DNA of 54,148 bases from Chloroflexota bacterium (lineage in GTDB: Bacteria > Chloroflexota > Anaerolineae > UBA1429): contig JAJFUJ010000071.1 in NCBI GenBank assembly GCA_021372475.1, forward strand, positions 1 to 54,148, read 5' to 3'. Under the pieces are notes generated by a model that was given only the letters and a program-made list of their open reading frames with translations, had not been told where the DNA came from and did not search any database. Shown one piece after another: positions 43,214 through 52,220 of this stretch (the stretch's first letter is position 1; every line of letters starts with the position of its first letter). A program made the position numbers and the translations under genes.

Positions 43214-45157
43214 TCAGGCGAAACGTCTGTTCAATGTGCCCACAAAAAGCAATGTATCAAAGACGGGCTGCAGAGCCGGCTCCTGGGCCCACATATATCC
43301 CACAAGCTCCTTCCATGACGCTTGCGCTTGCTCCTTTTCACCGCGCGCACGCGCCGACAGAGTCTTTGCGAGCCTGATACAGTATTCGGCGTGAATCTCG
43401 AGATATTCCCAGGATTTTGCTTGTGCCCCCTCTGCCGTCCTGCGGTTTGCACGAATAGTAGGCAGGAAGGCTGCCACCGTATCCGCCACTTGAACAAATC
43501 CCTCGGCCGCTTGCGCATCCACAACAGGGCGCTCCCCCCGCAGATACGGCGGGCAAAAAAGCACTGAGAGCGTCTCCAGGTAGGCTTTCACCTTGGGACC
43601 GGCGTCTCCGAACGAGGCTCCGTAATGGTCATCGGCAATGGCCGCAAACGAACTGTTCACATCCCATAGAGTTTGCCCAAGGACGACCATCGGCAGGCTG
43701 GTCGGGAAAAAGATACGCTGCAGTTGGCAGCTCATATAGCCATTCAAACCGATGGTGTGCAGTCGCTTGGCATCCTCGCTCAGGATGCGGGCGGTGGAAG
43801 TATAGCCTGGGTCATAGAAATGGTCCCACATCAGGTGGTAATCAAAATCAAAACTATCCCCGCTAAAAATGTCTTGCCAGCCTCGCAGGAAGGCCACATT
43901 TTCACTGACATTCCTGGGGAATTTGAGGTGATTGCGGGTATACGGCGGGAGCGCTGGCAGCTCACCCTCTGCGGCAAAAGGCGAGGTATACGAGCGCGTG
44001 ATAGGCGCAAACATCAGGATGAACCGATCCGGATTGACAAGGCGTTGTTTCTCTGGTGGCCATAACAGATCCACGTAAATTAAGAAAACAATGCGGGTAG
44101 AAACCGAACGCGCGTTCATCAAGATATCGAGTTCGTTCAGCGTCTGGATGTAAAAGTCGGAAGGGATCGCCTTCTGGCAGTTCTCACATTCGCACTGGTT
44201 GTTTGAGTCGTCTGCCAACCAAAAATGCAGCACATCCACCTGCGGATTGGACGCAGCGTAATCGGCAATGCTCTCAACTATCAGCTTACGCACGGCAGGA
44301 TTCGAGTAACATAAGTTGGTGTTCAGGGGAACGTTGTGCCAGAGTGCACGTACGCCGTTGACCTCCGCTAGGTAACTTTGGATCTCTGGCGTTAGCTGGT
44401 ACTCTCGGGACTCCCAACCCAGGCCGGCGAATCCGAGCGGTTCGCAAGTCCAGCCATGCCCTACAGCATGATAGACTAATCCACGTTTAGCAATCTCCTG
44501 CTGGGCTTGTTTCAGGTACTCGCGCGCTTTCTCGACGGGGAAGGGCTCTTTAGCCAGGTTTGGGTTGCCTTCATGGCTGTACCAGCGCTCGAAAAACGTA
44601 TAGGACTCGCGGAACTGGGTAAAGTAGGCATTGTAGCCTACTTTGGGCGCCCAGTCGATAATATCGGCGATATTCTCATAACTGCAGGCGCCTTCTATGC
44701 ATATCCCGCGGTGACGGTAGGAGGCAGCTTCACTCTTGTGCAGGGATATGGCGCGAAGCGTACAGTGCGGGATAATCTCGCCTTCCTTGCCCGGCCGAAT
44801 CCAGCGGCAGCCTGCTGCTGACAATAGCTGGTAGGTGCCGATCAATATGCTCCGCGGATTATCGCCAATGATAGCGCCGTTCCCTGCCTCGACATCGACG
44901 GCGAACGCATCATCCCAGCGCGGGTCCGCGACTGTCGGGAGAGCGGTTGTCAGGGACTGAAGCGGCGAGGGTGTTTGCGCGGCTTCCAAGAGCCAGAGGC
45001 TGCTGGTTTTGCTCGCGTCATATGCTGCATTGGATTCAATGACCGGCTGCACCTGCCCTTGCGTCATAAGCACAATATATCTTGCCAACTCTGATGCGGC
45101 GAACTGCGCAGGTTGGGTGCTGCTCATCACGCGAATAGTCAATGCATGCGGATTCAT
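43214..45157 (-). CDS. DUF4838 domain glycosidase-like protein
   Basis: 647 residues. N-terminal ~130 residues are an alpha/beta domain like the non-catalytic N-domain of GH20/GH67-type enzymes (ASELARYIVLMTQG, AIIGDNPRSILIGTYQLLSAAGCRWIRPG). From ~145 a TIM barrel of DUF4838 type follows: YRHRGICIEGACSYENIADIIDWAPKVGYNAYF, YHAVGHGWTCEPLG and VLHFWLADDSNNQCECENCQK, where an acidic pair and a CxC...C site lie. The C-terminal third is helical. No signal peptide is seen. Probably a glycoside hydrolase of unknown substrate; the relation to the GH29 block is unclear. Confidence 0.83.
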   Translation of the reverse strand: MNPHALTIRVMSSTQPAQFAASELARYIVLMTQGQVQPVIESNAAYDASKTSSLWLLEAAQTPSPLQSLTTALPTVADPRWDDAFAVDVEAGNGAIIGDNPRSILIGTYQLLSAAGCRWIRPGKEGEIIPHCTLRAISLHKSEAASYRHRGICIEGACSYENIADIIDWAPKVGYNAYFTQFRESYTFFERWYSHEGNPNLAKEPFPVEKAREYLKQAQQEIAKRGLVYHAVGHGWTCEPLGFAGLGWESREYQLTPEIQSYLAEVNGVRALWHNVPLNTNLCYSNPAVRKLIVESIADYAASNPQVDVLHFWLADDSNNQCECENCQKAIPSDFYIQTLNELDILMNARSVSTRIVFLIYVDLLWPPEKQRLVNPDRFILMFAPITRSYTSPFAAEGELPALPPYTRNHLKFPRNVSENVAFLRGWQDIFSGDSFDFDYHLMWDHFYDPGYTSTARILSEDAKRLHTIGLNGYMSCQLQRIFFPTSLPMVVLGQTLWDVNSSFAAIADDHYGASFGDAGPKVKAYLETLSVLFCPPYLRGERPVVDAQAAEGFVQVADTVAAFLPTIRANRRTAEGAQAKSWEYLEIHAEYCIRLAKTLSARARGEKEQAQASWKELVGYMWAQEPALQPVFDTLLFVGTLNRRFA

Positions 45158-45386
45158 CAGATCTCCTTTGTAACTATTATCTATTCCGTCATCTACAAGG
45201 ACGAACTATACTCAACACAATCCAGCATATTGGGCTGGGCAGATCGTATGGCCAAGTCCAGCTCTTCAGCCTCCTTGCGCGGTTATTGTACCAGCGGTCA
45301 GTAACTGTGCAATGCCTCTGGAGACGGCTTGCTCGGCAGTATAGCCGGCATATAATAAGCAGCAAGTGGATCGTAGGAGAAATAGT

Positions 45387-46238
45387 GTGAGGCTTGCTCA
45401 AGAGAACGAACGCGTGCTTTTGATTTCGCGCGACCATAAGGAGTATCTGGTTCGCTTGCGCAGGGGAGACCTGTTTCACACGCACCGCGGTGTCGTTGCC
45501 CACGATGACTTGATCGATAAACCGCTCGGTCGGGAGGTTCTGTCGCGGCTTGGGCAGCCTTTTATGGTTCTTCAACCTTCGATCTATGATTTGTTGTTAC
45601 ATATCAAGCGCACTTCGCAAATCCTTTTCCCCAAGGAAATTGGCCAGATTTTGCTGAGACTGGATGTCGCGAACTGCCGGAAAATCATCGAGGCAGGCAC
45701 GGGCAGCGGAGCCCTGACGACCGCACTGGCGCAGACGATTGGCGATGAGGGAATTGTTTATTCGTATGAAGCTAGGGAAGATATGCTCGATATCGCGCGC
45801 AAGAACCTCGAGGCTTGCGGTCTGCTGCACAAAGTCAGACTATTGCAGCGCGATATTAGCGAGGGATTTACCGAAACCGAGGCCGATGCCTTGTTCCTGG
45901 ATGTTCGAGAACCCTGGTTGTACCTAAGGCATGTTTGCACAGCCTTGGCCGACGGCGGTTTCTTTGGCGCCCTGGTGCCGACAACGAATCAGATTTCCTG
46001 GCTGCTTAACGAATTTGAACGGTTCCCATTCACCAATATAGAGGTTATAGAAATTCTAGAGCGGCATTACAAGCCGGTTGCCTCGCGGCTGCGCCCTGAA
46101 GACCGCATGACTGCCCATACGGGTTACCTGATATTCGCACGCAAAATCGCTGGCAGTTTACCCGAACGGGATAGCGCTCCAGGCGAAGGGTATGTGACGC
46201 CTGATGATTTACCGCCGTCCGAATTAGGCATGATTTAG
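45387..46238 (+). CDS. trmI: tRNA (adenine-N1)-methyltransferase, TrmI type
   Basis: About 283 residues from GTG 45387, with AGGAG seven bases upstream; an earlier GTG at 45366 is less well placed. The N-terminal beta domain has LISRDHKEYLVRLRRGDLFHTHRG, and the methyltransferase domain has IIEAGTGSGALTTALA, a SAM loop typical of the TrmI/Gcd14 group, and DALFLDVREPWLYL in motif IV. It makes m1A58 in the tRNA T-loop. The stop overlaps the possible GTG start of the next gene. Confidence 0.9.
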   Translation: MRLAQENERVLLISRDHKEYLVRLRRGDLFHTHRGVVAHDDLIDKPLGREVLSRLGQPFMVLQPSIYDLLLHIKRTSQILFPKEIGQILLRLDVANCRKIIEAGTGSGALTTALAQTIGDEGIVYSYEAREDMLDIARKNLEACGLLHKVRLLQRDISEGFTETEADALFLDVREPWLYLRHVCTALADGGFFGALVPTTNQISWLLNEFERFPFTNIEVIEILERHYKPVASRLRPEDRMTAHTGYLIFARKIAGSLPERDSAPGEGYVTPDDLPPSELGMI

Positions 46239-46255
46239 TGCAGGAGAGGACCAGA

Positions 46256-47338
46256 TTGGATGCCGGATGTACCGCTTACTGGGAACGGGTAGGCAATCTC
46301 CATATCCATACGCTTGCATCTGACGGCACTGCTGATCATAATGCCGTGGCGCAGGCGGCTGGGCGTGCCGGCCTAGATTTCATCATCGTTACCGACCATG
46401 ACGTGTTTCTGCCGGAGGTTCAGGGGTGGAAAGGCTCAGTGCTGCTTCTGGTGGGGGAAGAGCTGCGTGCCAGGGATAATGATGATGGCAATCATTACCT
46501 GATATTCCATGCCGGGCAGGAAATGCTCGACCAAGCCGGAGAACCGCAGCATCTGATTGATGCAGTGAACGAACGCGGCGGTCTGGGTTTCATCGCCCAT
46601 CCGCTCGAATATGCCGGCAGTTACTCTGGCGAACGTACTTACAACTGGCAGGATTGGGATGTGACGGGCTATAGCGGCATCGAGATTTGGAATTATATGT
46701 CAGAGTTCAAGGCTCATGTTTCTAGTCTGCTGAGGGGGCTTGCGTATATCTTTTCCCCGAAACTAGCGATTCGCGGGCCTTTTGCGGCTACACTCTCTGC
46801 CTGGGACGCCGTCTTGACGGAGCGGATGGTTTGGGCGATCGGCGGTTCGGATGCTCATGCACAGACATATAGAAAAGGTGCGCTGAAGCGCCAGGTATTC
46901 AGTTATGAGCACTTATTTAGAGCAGTCAATACCCATATTCTGGTGACTGAACCTTGGACAGGCGACCTTGTCCATGATGCTAACCTTGTATATGAAGCGT
47001 TGGCTAACGGCAAAGCCTTTGTGGCATATGATGCGCTGGCATCTGCGCGAGGGTTTGATTTCAATGCCGTTTGGCGAGAGCATACCTTCACAATGGGCGA
47101 TACTCTCGATCTACCCCTTGATGAATCCAATGACTATATCAAGTTTGAAGTTACGACGCCGCATCCAGCTCAATTACGCTTGATGTGCAATGGACTGGTG
47201 GTAGCTCAGAGCAAGGGAATGCGGCTGCTCTTTACGACGCGTGAGCCGGGGGTATATCGTGTGGAAGCTTCGCGCAAGTATTTTGGTAGAGACCGTGGCT
47301 GGATCTATTCCAACCCCATTCGAGTATGTGTCAGATAA
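46256..47338 (+). CDS. PHP domain metal-dependent phosphoesterase with C-terminal beta domain
   Basis: About 360 residues. The PHP motifs are NLHIHTLASDGTAD (metal His and Asp), VTDHDVFLPEV, GEELRARD and GGSDAHAQTY. The last ~90 residues (FTMGDTLDLPLDE to the end) are beta-rich and could bind a ligand. TTG 46256 is preferred because AGGAGAGG lies six bases upstream; GTG 46238, which overlaps the previous stop, is the alternative. The likely reaction is hydrolysis of a phosphomonoester or nucleotide; no partner in the window fixes the substrate. Confidence 0.82.
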   Translation: MDAGCTAYWERVGNLHIHTLASDGTADHNAVAQAAGRAGLDFIIVTDHDVFLPEVQGWKGSVLLLVGEELRARDNDDGNHYLIFHAGQEMLDQAGEPQHLIDAVNERGGLGFIAHPLEYAGSYSGERTYNWQDWDVTGYSGIEIWNYMSEFKAHVSSLLRGLAYIFSPKLAIRGPFAATLSAWDAVLTERMVWAIGGSDAHAQTYRKGALKRQVFSYEHLFRAVNTHILVTEPWTGDLVHDANLVYEALANGKAFVAYDALASARGFDFNAVWREHTFTMGDTLDLPLDESNDYIKFEVTTPHPAQLRLMCNGLVVAQSKGMRLLFTTREPGVYRVEASRKYFGRDRGWIYSNPIRVCVR

Positions 47339-47339
47339 T

Positions 47340-47368
47340 TTGACGCTCCTTGGGCGTGATGTTATACT
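47340..47368 (+). promoter_or_regulatory. promoter of tRNA-Thr
   Basis: TTGACG (47340-47345) and TATACT (47363-47368) are 17 bases apart; the tRNA begins 10 bases after the -10 box. The -35 box begins two bases after the preceding gene's stop codon. Confidence 0.75.
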
Positions 47369-47378
47369 TGCTTTTTAC

Positions 47379-47451
47379 GCCACCCTAGCTCAATCGGCAG
47401 AGCAGACGCTTCGTAAGCGCCAGGTTAAGAGTTCAATTCTCTTGGGTGGCT
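47379..47451 (+). tRNA. tRNA-Thr(CGT)
   Basis: Cloverleaf with acceptor stem GCCACCC/GGGTGGC, D-arm TAGCTCAATCGGCAGAGCA, anticodon loop TTCGTAA and T-arm AAGAGTTCAATTCTCTT. Anticodon CGT lies at 47412-47414 and reads ACG threonine codons. The anticodon stem GACGC/GCGCC has one A-C mismatch at its second pair. Discriminator T; CCA is not encoded. Confidence 0.92.
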
Positions 47452-47642
47452 CTGACCGCGATATATAGTATGCCGAACTCTTTTGAACACTACCAATAGT
47501 AGTCAAAGGAGTTTTATTTTACCTCTCGCACTGCATATATAGTATAGTTTATAGATAGCTGTTGGGGATGATTTGATGGTTCACGCATGCAACCCGACTA
47601 GAATGGCTGTGATAGAATAAGGACAGCCGGTAGCGCACTCAA

Positions 47643-48455
47643 GTGAGATTCACTATGATTTCTCGCGGCAGCCGTATCCTGGTCATGGCTATAGGTGCCA
47701 CGATTATCCTGGCGGTCATTTTAGTGCTTGTCCGCCTCTGGCGTTCAGCGCCCCCGCCTCCAGCTTCCTCACCAACCAGCCAGTCCGCTGAATCCGCGGT
47801 TCCTTCAGTCGAAGATAAAACCACAATAATCGCTCGCCACAAGATGGTGGAAGACATCAAGGCGCAGGGGCTGCAGGATGAGGCCGTACTGCAGGCAATG
47901 GATACAGTGCCTCGCCACAATTTCGTGCCGCCTGAAGCGCTGCAGGATGCCTACGACGACCGACCGCTGCCCATCGGTTACGGACAGACGATATCTTCAC
48001 CTTATATCGTCGCCTGGATGACGATGGTTTTGCACCTCAAGCCCGGTGATAGAGTGCTCGAGATAGGCACTGGGTCAGGCTACCAAGCGGCTATTCTGGC
48101 GCAGATGGGTATGGAAGTATACTCGATGGAGATTATCGAGGCGCTCGCAAATCAGGCAGCCGCGCGCCTGGCATATATGGGCTACAAAAATATCACCGTG
48201 ATGCAGGCAGACGGTTACTATGGCTGGTCGGCGCAGGCCCCATACGATGCAATTATCGTCACCTGCGCTCCGGACCATATTCCCCCCGCTTTAGTTGGCC
48301 AGTTAACCGATAGCGGGCGCATGGTTCTGCCTGTCGGCCCGCCCGGCAGTTACCAGACGCTCTGGTTGGTTGAAAAAAGGGGGGATCAGGTATTGACTAC
48401 CAATCTAGGCGATGTAATCTTTGTGCCACTTACCGGTCAGCACTCGGCTGGTTAG
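47643..48455 (+). CDS. pcm: membrane-anchored protein-L-isoaspartate O-methyltransferase
   Basis: 270 residues. An N-terminal helix (ILVMAIGATIILAVILVLV, ~10-30) is followed by a short Pro/Ser-rich linker and a complete PCMT domain: VPRHNFVPPEALQDAYDDRPLPIGYGQTIS, VLEIGTGSGYQAAILAQMG, and VTCAPDHIPPALVGQL. It repairs isoaspartyl residues with SAM. The helix should anchor it in the membrane, but the side cannot be judged from sequence, and SAM is only cytoplasmic. Its stop is inside the 3' end of the convergent gene (26-base overlap). Confidence 0.85.
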   Translation: MRFTMISRGSRILVMAIGATIILAVILVLVRLWRSAPPPPASSPTSQSAESAVPSVEDKTTIIARHKMVEDIKAQGLQDEAVLQAMDTVPRHNFVPPEALQDAYDDRPLPIGYGQTISSPYIVAWMTMVLHLKPGDRVLEIGTGSGYQAAILAQMGMEVYSMEIIEALANQAAARLAYMGYKNITVMQADGYYGWSAQAPYDAIIVTCAPDHIPPALVGQLTDSGRMVLPVGPPGSYQTLWLVEKRGDQVLTTNLGDVIFVPLTGQHSAG

Positions 48456-50826
48456 CCTTGATATCAACAACCAGCGCAGCCAGAGTATAAACCACAATTG
48501 CTGCTGCAAATACTTCCGTAAAACCAACTGTCAGAGCCGCCATTGCGACCCCAACGGAAGTTACTACTGAAAGACTCCCATTGACTGCCCAAGCCCATGG
48601 TACGAGCTCTGGCGCTTTGCTCTCAAGCCAGGCCAGACCATATGGGAAAGGCATGCCGAGCAGGACGCCTAAAGGAGCTAGAACCAGGCTTGTAACCAAA
48701 AGCCGTATTGTTAGTGAAGCGCCGATCAGCGCTCCGAACAAGGGCTCCAGACCCAATCCTATGATAATAATGGCTACAACTAGTCCTAAAATTATCCAGC
48801 GGTTATGGATGCGTCTAGCCAGTAAGCTGCCTATTCCTGAGAAGAAAAGCAGATTCGCCACAACCGCGGCGAATGCCCTGGTCGGATTACCAAGGAACAG
48901 GATAAACCGCTGCACAAGAGGAATCTCCACCGCCAGGTAGCCGATGCCCAGCAATCCAAAATATGAGGCTATCCGCAGGCGCAGTTTGCTTTTCCTCTCT
49001 TTCCTAAAGGCAGCCGGAAGTATGGCTAAAAGAATACCTGCGATAATTGCTACTGCTAAATGCGCTACGAGCACCAGGTATCCGCTGCCGCCGAAGGGTT
49101 TCCAGGTGTGGCCGAGGTTGTCGATAATCGCGGGCACCTGTTTCCAGGTAAAAAAGTGGAAAAAGAACGGGTGGTCATCGGTCGGCGGGCTGATATCGTA
49201 TTCCTGAGAAGCGTACAGGGCAGAACGCTTAGCGGGATCCAGCATATCTATGAATACCGGTAAGTAGGGTTCGTGGGGGAATACATTATAGCGATTGGCC
49301 TCTTCTGGTTTCAGATCAGGCAGATAAACCAGGTCGAATTGGCGCGAGCTGCAGAACTCGCGGATGGTTCCAAGCTCCTTCGTGGTAAAAGTGCCGTTCT
49401 TGACCAGGATAAGGATTGTGGACCAGGAGCGGATAGCTGCCAACCGCCCCCCAATGTCATTCACACCTGAATTTGATAGGGCCGCCACCGCCAGAGACCA
49501 GGCGCGCAGCTCTTCGCTAGGCGGCGACTGCAGCCAACGGCTCATCACCAGGATGCCGTCCGGGCTGAGCCGGGCTAAAGCATCCTCAACTGCTTCGACC
49601 GTATACCGATATTCTTCACTTAACGAATAGGCGCCAACTGAAACGACATTGCGTGAACCGCTCAGGGCAATATCGATCACATCGAACAGTTCGTCCGAAC
49701 GGCGTAGAAAAGTTCGATCTGTCTCTACCGCCACAGTTGCGCCGGGGTATCCGTCAGCAGCATCCACCAGCAGTTTATTATGCTCAACGACGGTTACCTG
49801 AGCAGCATTGAAGCTCTGGGCTACTTGCACATCGAGATTTCCGCCCGGCTCCAGGATGAGTGTTTTGGCATTCGGGCGCAGGTGGTAGGGTAACGCGAGC
49901 GGCAGGCACTCTGACCACGCACGCAGCGATTCGGGTGATCCTGAAAGAAGGGGCGAGGGGTTGTCGCCATCCACGAATGCTGCCCGTTGCGCCGGTTCAG
50001 GCGCCTTGCAGCTCAGGCTCATTCCCGGCGCGGCATGCAATGTAGGGCTGTCGACGATATCCACCCGCGACGAAGCATCCCAGCGCTGCCAGATCAGCTT
50101 GGCTCCCGCTGCCTGCAGAGTCTGAGGCAGCTCTTTGTAGGGAGAGAGCCGCACATCGAACCAGGCTGGGTGCGTTGTGGCTAAAAACATGCAGCCTATA
50201 ACCACTACGGTGTTGCTGACGAGTCTGGCAAATTCCAGTGGGCGCTCCCAAGCGAATACGAGTGCGGCCAGTGCTGCTAATCCCGCAAATATCGCTACAG
50301 ACCCAGCACCGCCGACCCATGCCAGGGCTAGCGGAGCAAGAGCACAACCGGCTGCCGAGCCAAGCAGGTTAGCTGCATATACTTGATTACTTTTCTTTTG
50401 AAATGCCGTCAGCAGCACGCCGGTTCCCATGCTGACCCAAAAGAAAGGCAGCGCCAATACTGCATAATAGACAGCCAGATAAAGGAATTGGAGGGGATCG
50501 CTGGCGATGCGGTAGGCGTCAAATGGGATGTTGTTGGCTACCAGGTAACCGCCCAGCATGCTCAGAGCGCCGGCGGATGCCGAAGAGGCTGCCGTCTTGC
50601 GGGGCTGCCGTAGAAGCCTCGGGAAAACAGAGAGCACTGTACCGCCGGCGGCATAACCAAGCAGCGCCATGCTGATGGCTACGAAAGCAAAGTGATACCA
50701 CTGTCCAAGGGCGAAAACCCTTGTCAGAGTGATCTCGAGCCCCAACGACGCCCCCGCCAGCAGACACAAGCCCAGATAGAGCCCTAGCACTGCACTCCTT
50801 TCCGTTGATGCTAGTGTAGTGCGCAT
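48430..50826 (-). CDS. spermidine synthase-like polytopic membrane protein
   Basis: About 798 residues from ATG 50826; a TTG five codons upstream is the alternative and neither has a strong ribosome site. Membrane helices occupy ~10-230 and ~590-795. The middle soluble part has a Rossmann-like methyltransferase/aminopropyltransferase shape: TLILEPGGNLDVQVAQSF, VTVVEHNKLLVDAA and FDVIDIALSGSRNVVSVGAYSLSEEYRYTVEA, the region where spermidine synthases bind their substrates. The usual GGGDG is EPGGN here, so catalysis is uncertain. Proteins of this layout are common but uncharacterised. Convergent with pcm. Confidence 0.8.
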   Translation of the reverse strand: MRTTLASTERSAVLGLYLGLCLLAGASLGLEITLTRVFALGQWYHFAFVAISMALLGYAAGGTVLSVFPRLLRQPRKTAASSASAGALSMLGGYLVANNIPFDAYRIASDPLQFLYLAVYYAVLALPFFWVSMGTGVLLTAFQKKSNQVYAANLLGSAAGCALAPLALAWVGGAGSVAIFAGLAALAALVFAWERPLEFARLVSNTVVVIGCMFLATTHPAWFDVRLSPYKELPQTLQAAGAKLIWQRWDASSRVDIVDSPTLHAAPGMSLSCKAPEPAQRAAFVDGDNPSPLLSGSPESLRAWSECLPLALPYHLRPNAKTLILEPGGNLDVQVAQSFNAAQVTVVEHNKLLVDAADGYPGATVAVETDRTFLRRSDELFDVIDIALSGSRNVVSVGAYSLSEEYRYTVEAVEDALARLSPDGILVMSRWLQSPPSEELRAWSLAVAALSNSGVNDIGGRLAAIRSWSTILILVKNGTFTTKELGTIREFCSSRQFDLVYLPDLKPEEANRYNVFPHEPYLPVFIDMLDPAKRSALYASQEYDISPPTDDHPFFFHFFTWKQVPAIIDNLGHTWKPFGGSGYLVLVAHLAVAIIAGILLAILPAAFRKERKSKLRLRIASYFGLLGIGYLAVEIPLVQRFILFLGNPTRAFAAVVANLLFFSGIGSLLARRIHNRWIILGLVVAIIIIGLGLEPLFGALIGASLTIRLLVTSLVLAPLGVLLGMPFPYGLAWLESKAPELVPWAWAVNGSLSVVTSVGVAMAALTVGFTEVFAAAIVVYTLAALVVDIKANQPSADR

Positions 50827-51209
50827 GAAGTGAACAGACAATGGGGAAGGGTATGGCCTGGACCTTGTATGATGTTAACTGATAGTCATTTTAGGGTAAC
50901 GGGGTACTAAGAGGAACGTCCCTGACGCGGTGGGTTGAGGCACTCTGCCGTGACAGGTTTGTGTGGTTTGGTTGATTTCACGATGTCATGGTGCAACTAA
51001 TCTTTTGGTGCTACCTTTCAACATAGGCGTATCACTGTTGGCACTGATGAGAGGCTAGTTAGCGTCTTTGTCGATGGTGTAAATTCACCGTGTGCATTCT
51101 TTATGGTTCGAGGATTTCAATGAACAGGAGCCGCATCGACTCCAGGCTGAAGTAGCGTTTGGGATAAAATGCCTGAGCATTTCGAACTGTGCGTAAATTT
51201 ACCGTTGAT
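50827..51209. other. intergenic region, no gene seen
   Basis: 383 bases between two minus-strand genes. A 13-mer GTAAATTYACCGT occurs twice in direct orientation at 51079-51091 and 51193-51205 (12 of 13 identical), and the second copy contains the palindrome GTAAATTTAC. Short coding-like stretches are interrupted by stops, so it may be an eroded insertion or the edge of the acquired lysR/purA segment. Confidence 0.4.
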
Positions 51210-52112
51210 TTATGCACTATGTTTCACACTTGCCAAGATGAATTTTTTGAAATTGTACGCTGCATGAGAAATTGGGATATTTTTAAGATCGATCATAGCA
51301 AGCTCATTTTGTGGAACAGTCGGCGTTGTTTTGACTTGAAAAAGAGTATGGTTGTCAATCAAATGCCCGCACATTTCAAATGGAATGAAAGCAAATCCGT
51401 GGTTGTTCCTCACAAAACTGATAATAAGGTCGATGCTACCAAGCTCCAAAATCGGAATTAGGCGAATTCCAACCCCATCCAGAAACTTGTCCATTTGCAA
51501 GCGGCTATTGCTTTTCCGTTCGAGCATAATCATCGGCTGCTTTTCCAATTCTTTAAGATTCATAGGGCTATCCTGCAAACGGGCATATTTGCTGCCCGCA
51601 ATCAATACATGGGTCAAAGCCATACATTTGGAAACCCTTAAATCCTCATCATTGACTGGGAGATTTACAAATCCAAGTTCCGCTTTTCTTTGCTGCACTA
51701 ATTCTACCGTCTCAAAGGATGTGCGATTGGTAATTTCAATATGAACAGAGGGGTGTTTTTCGCAAAATGTGGTGATAAACGGCATGAGAAAATAATTGCA
51801 CACCGTATCGCTTGCGCTAATTGAAATATTTCCGCTATCAAGATTCAAAAGGCTTTGCAATTTGCGTTCGCCTATTTCAATTCGCGCAAACGCAAGGTCG
51901 AGCTCCTCAAATAAAGCCTGGCCCTCGGCAGTCAAGGTTACACCTTTTTGACCCCGTATGCAGAGCACCGCACCCAACTGTTTTTCCAAAGACTTCAGCG
52001 AAAGGCTCACGCTGGGCTGAGAAACGAACAACAGCTTTGCGGCGTTTGTTATATTCAATGTTTTCCCGACCACCCAAAATATGCGGTAAAGCTCCAAGGA
52101 TATATTTCTCAT
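51210..52112 (-). CDS. LysR family transcriptional regulator
   Basis: 300 residues. The winged-helix domain at the N-terminus has NITNAAKLLFVSQPSVSLSLKSLEKQLG, and GVTLTAEGQALFEELDLA ends it; a periplasmic-binding-like effector domain follows (GNISISASDTVCNYFLMPFI, ELGFVNLPV, SFVRNNHGFAFIPFE). Divergent to purA, with a shared 108-base control region, so it most likely controls purA and its own gene in response to an unknown small molecule. It is A/T-richer than the glycan and catabolic genes. Confidence 0.93.
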   Translation of the reverse strand: MRNISLELYRIFWVVGKTLNITNAAKLLFVSQPSVSLSLKSLEKQLGAVLCIRGQKGVTLTAEGQALFEELDLAFARIEIGERKLQSLLNLDSGNISISASDTVCNYFLMPFITTFCEKHPSVHIEITNRTSFETVELVQQRKAELGFVNLPVNDEDLRVSKCMALTHVLIAGSKYARLQDSPMNLKELEKQPMIMLERKSNSRLQMDKFLDGVGIRLIPILELGSIDLIISFVRNNHGFAFIPFEMCGHLIDNHTLFQVKTTPTVPQNELAMIDLKNIPISHAAYNFKKFILASVKHSA

Positions 52113-52148
52113 AACAGCTCCACTTCATAGCCTAATCTTATTGACTAC

Positions 52149-52172
52149 ATAAATAATATTAATTTTATTTAT
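52149..52172. promoter_or_regulatory. inverted repeat, candidate LysR operator between lysR and purA
   Basis: ATAAATAA (52149-52156) and TTATTTAT (52165-52172) are perfect inverted arms around 8 bases, in the A/T-rich gap. It covers the lysR -10 box and lies just upstream of the probable purA -10 box, where a divergent LysR-type regulator is expected to bind. Confidence 0.55.
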
Positions 52173-52181
52173 GGCTGTCAA
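52153..52181 (-). promoter_or_regulatory. lysR promoter
   Basis: On the minus strand TTGACA (52181-52176) and TATTAT (52158-52153) are 17 bases apart, close to consensus; the lysR start is 40 bases downstream. The -10 box is inside the inverted repeat, which fits autorepression. Confidence 0.7.
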
Positions 52182-52192
52182 TAGGATATACT
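52164..52192 (+). promoter_or_regulatory. purA promoter (weak -35)
   Basis: TATACT at 52187-52192 is a good -10 box; 17 bases upstream is TTTATT (52164-52169), a poor -35 box. A promoter with a weak -35 beside a LysR site suggests activation by the regulator. Confidence 0.5.
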
Positions 52193-52220
52193 GATAGCAG
52201 AATTGAAGGAGGGAAGCGGT

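Noticed and set aside
50827-51209. Possible insertion-sequence remnant with a repeated 13-mer
   Set aside because: No transposase motif or terminal inverted repeat could be identified; kept only as an intergenic note.
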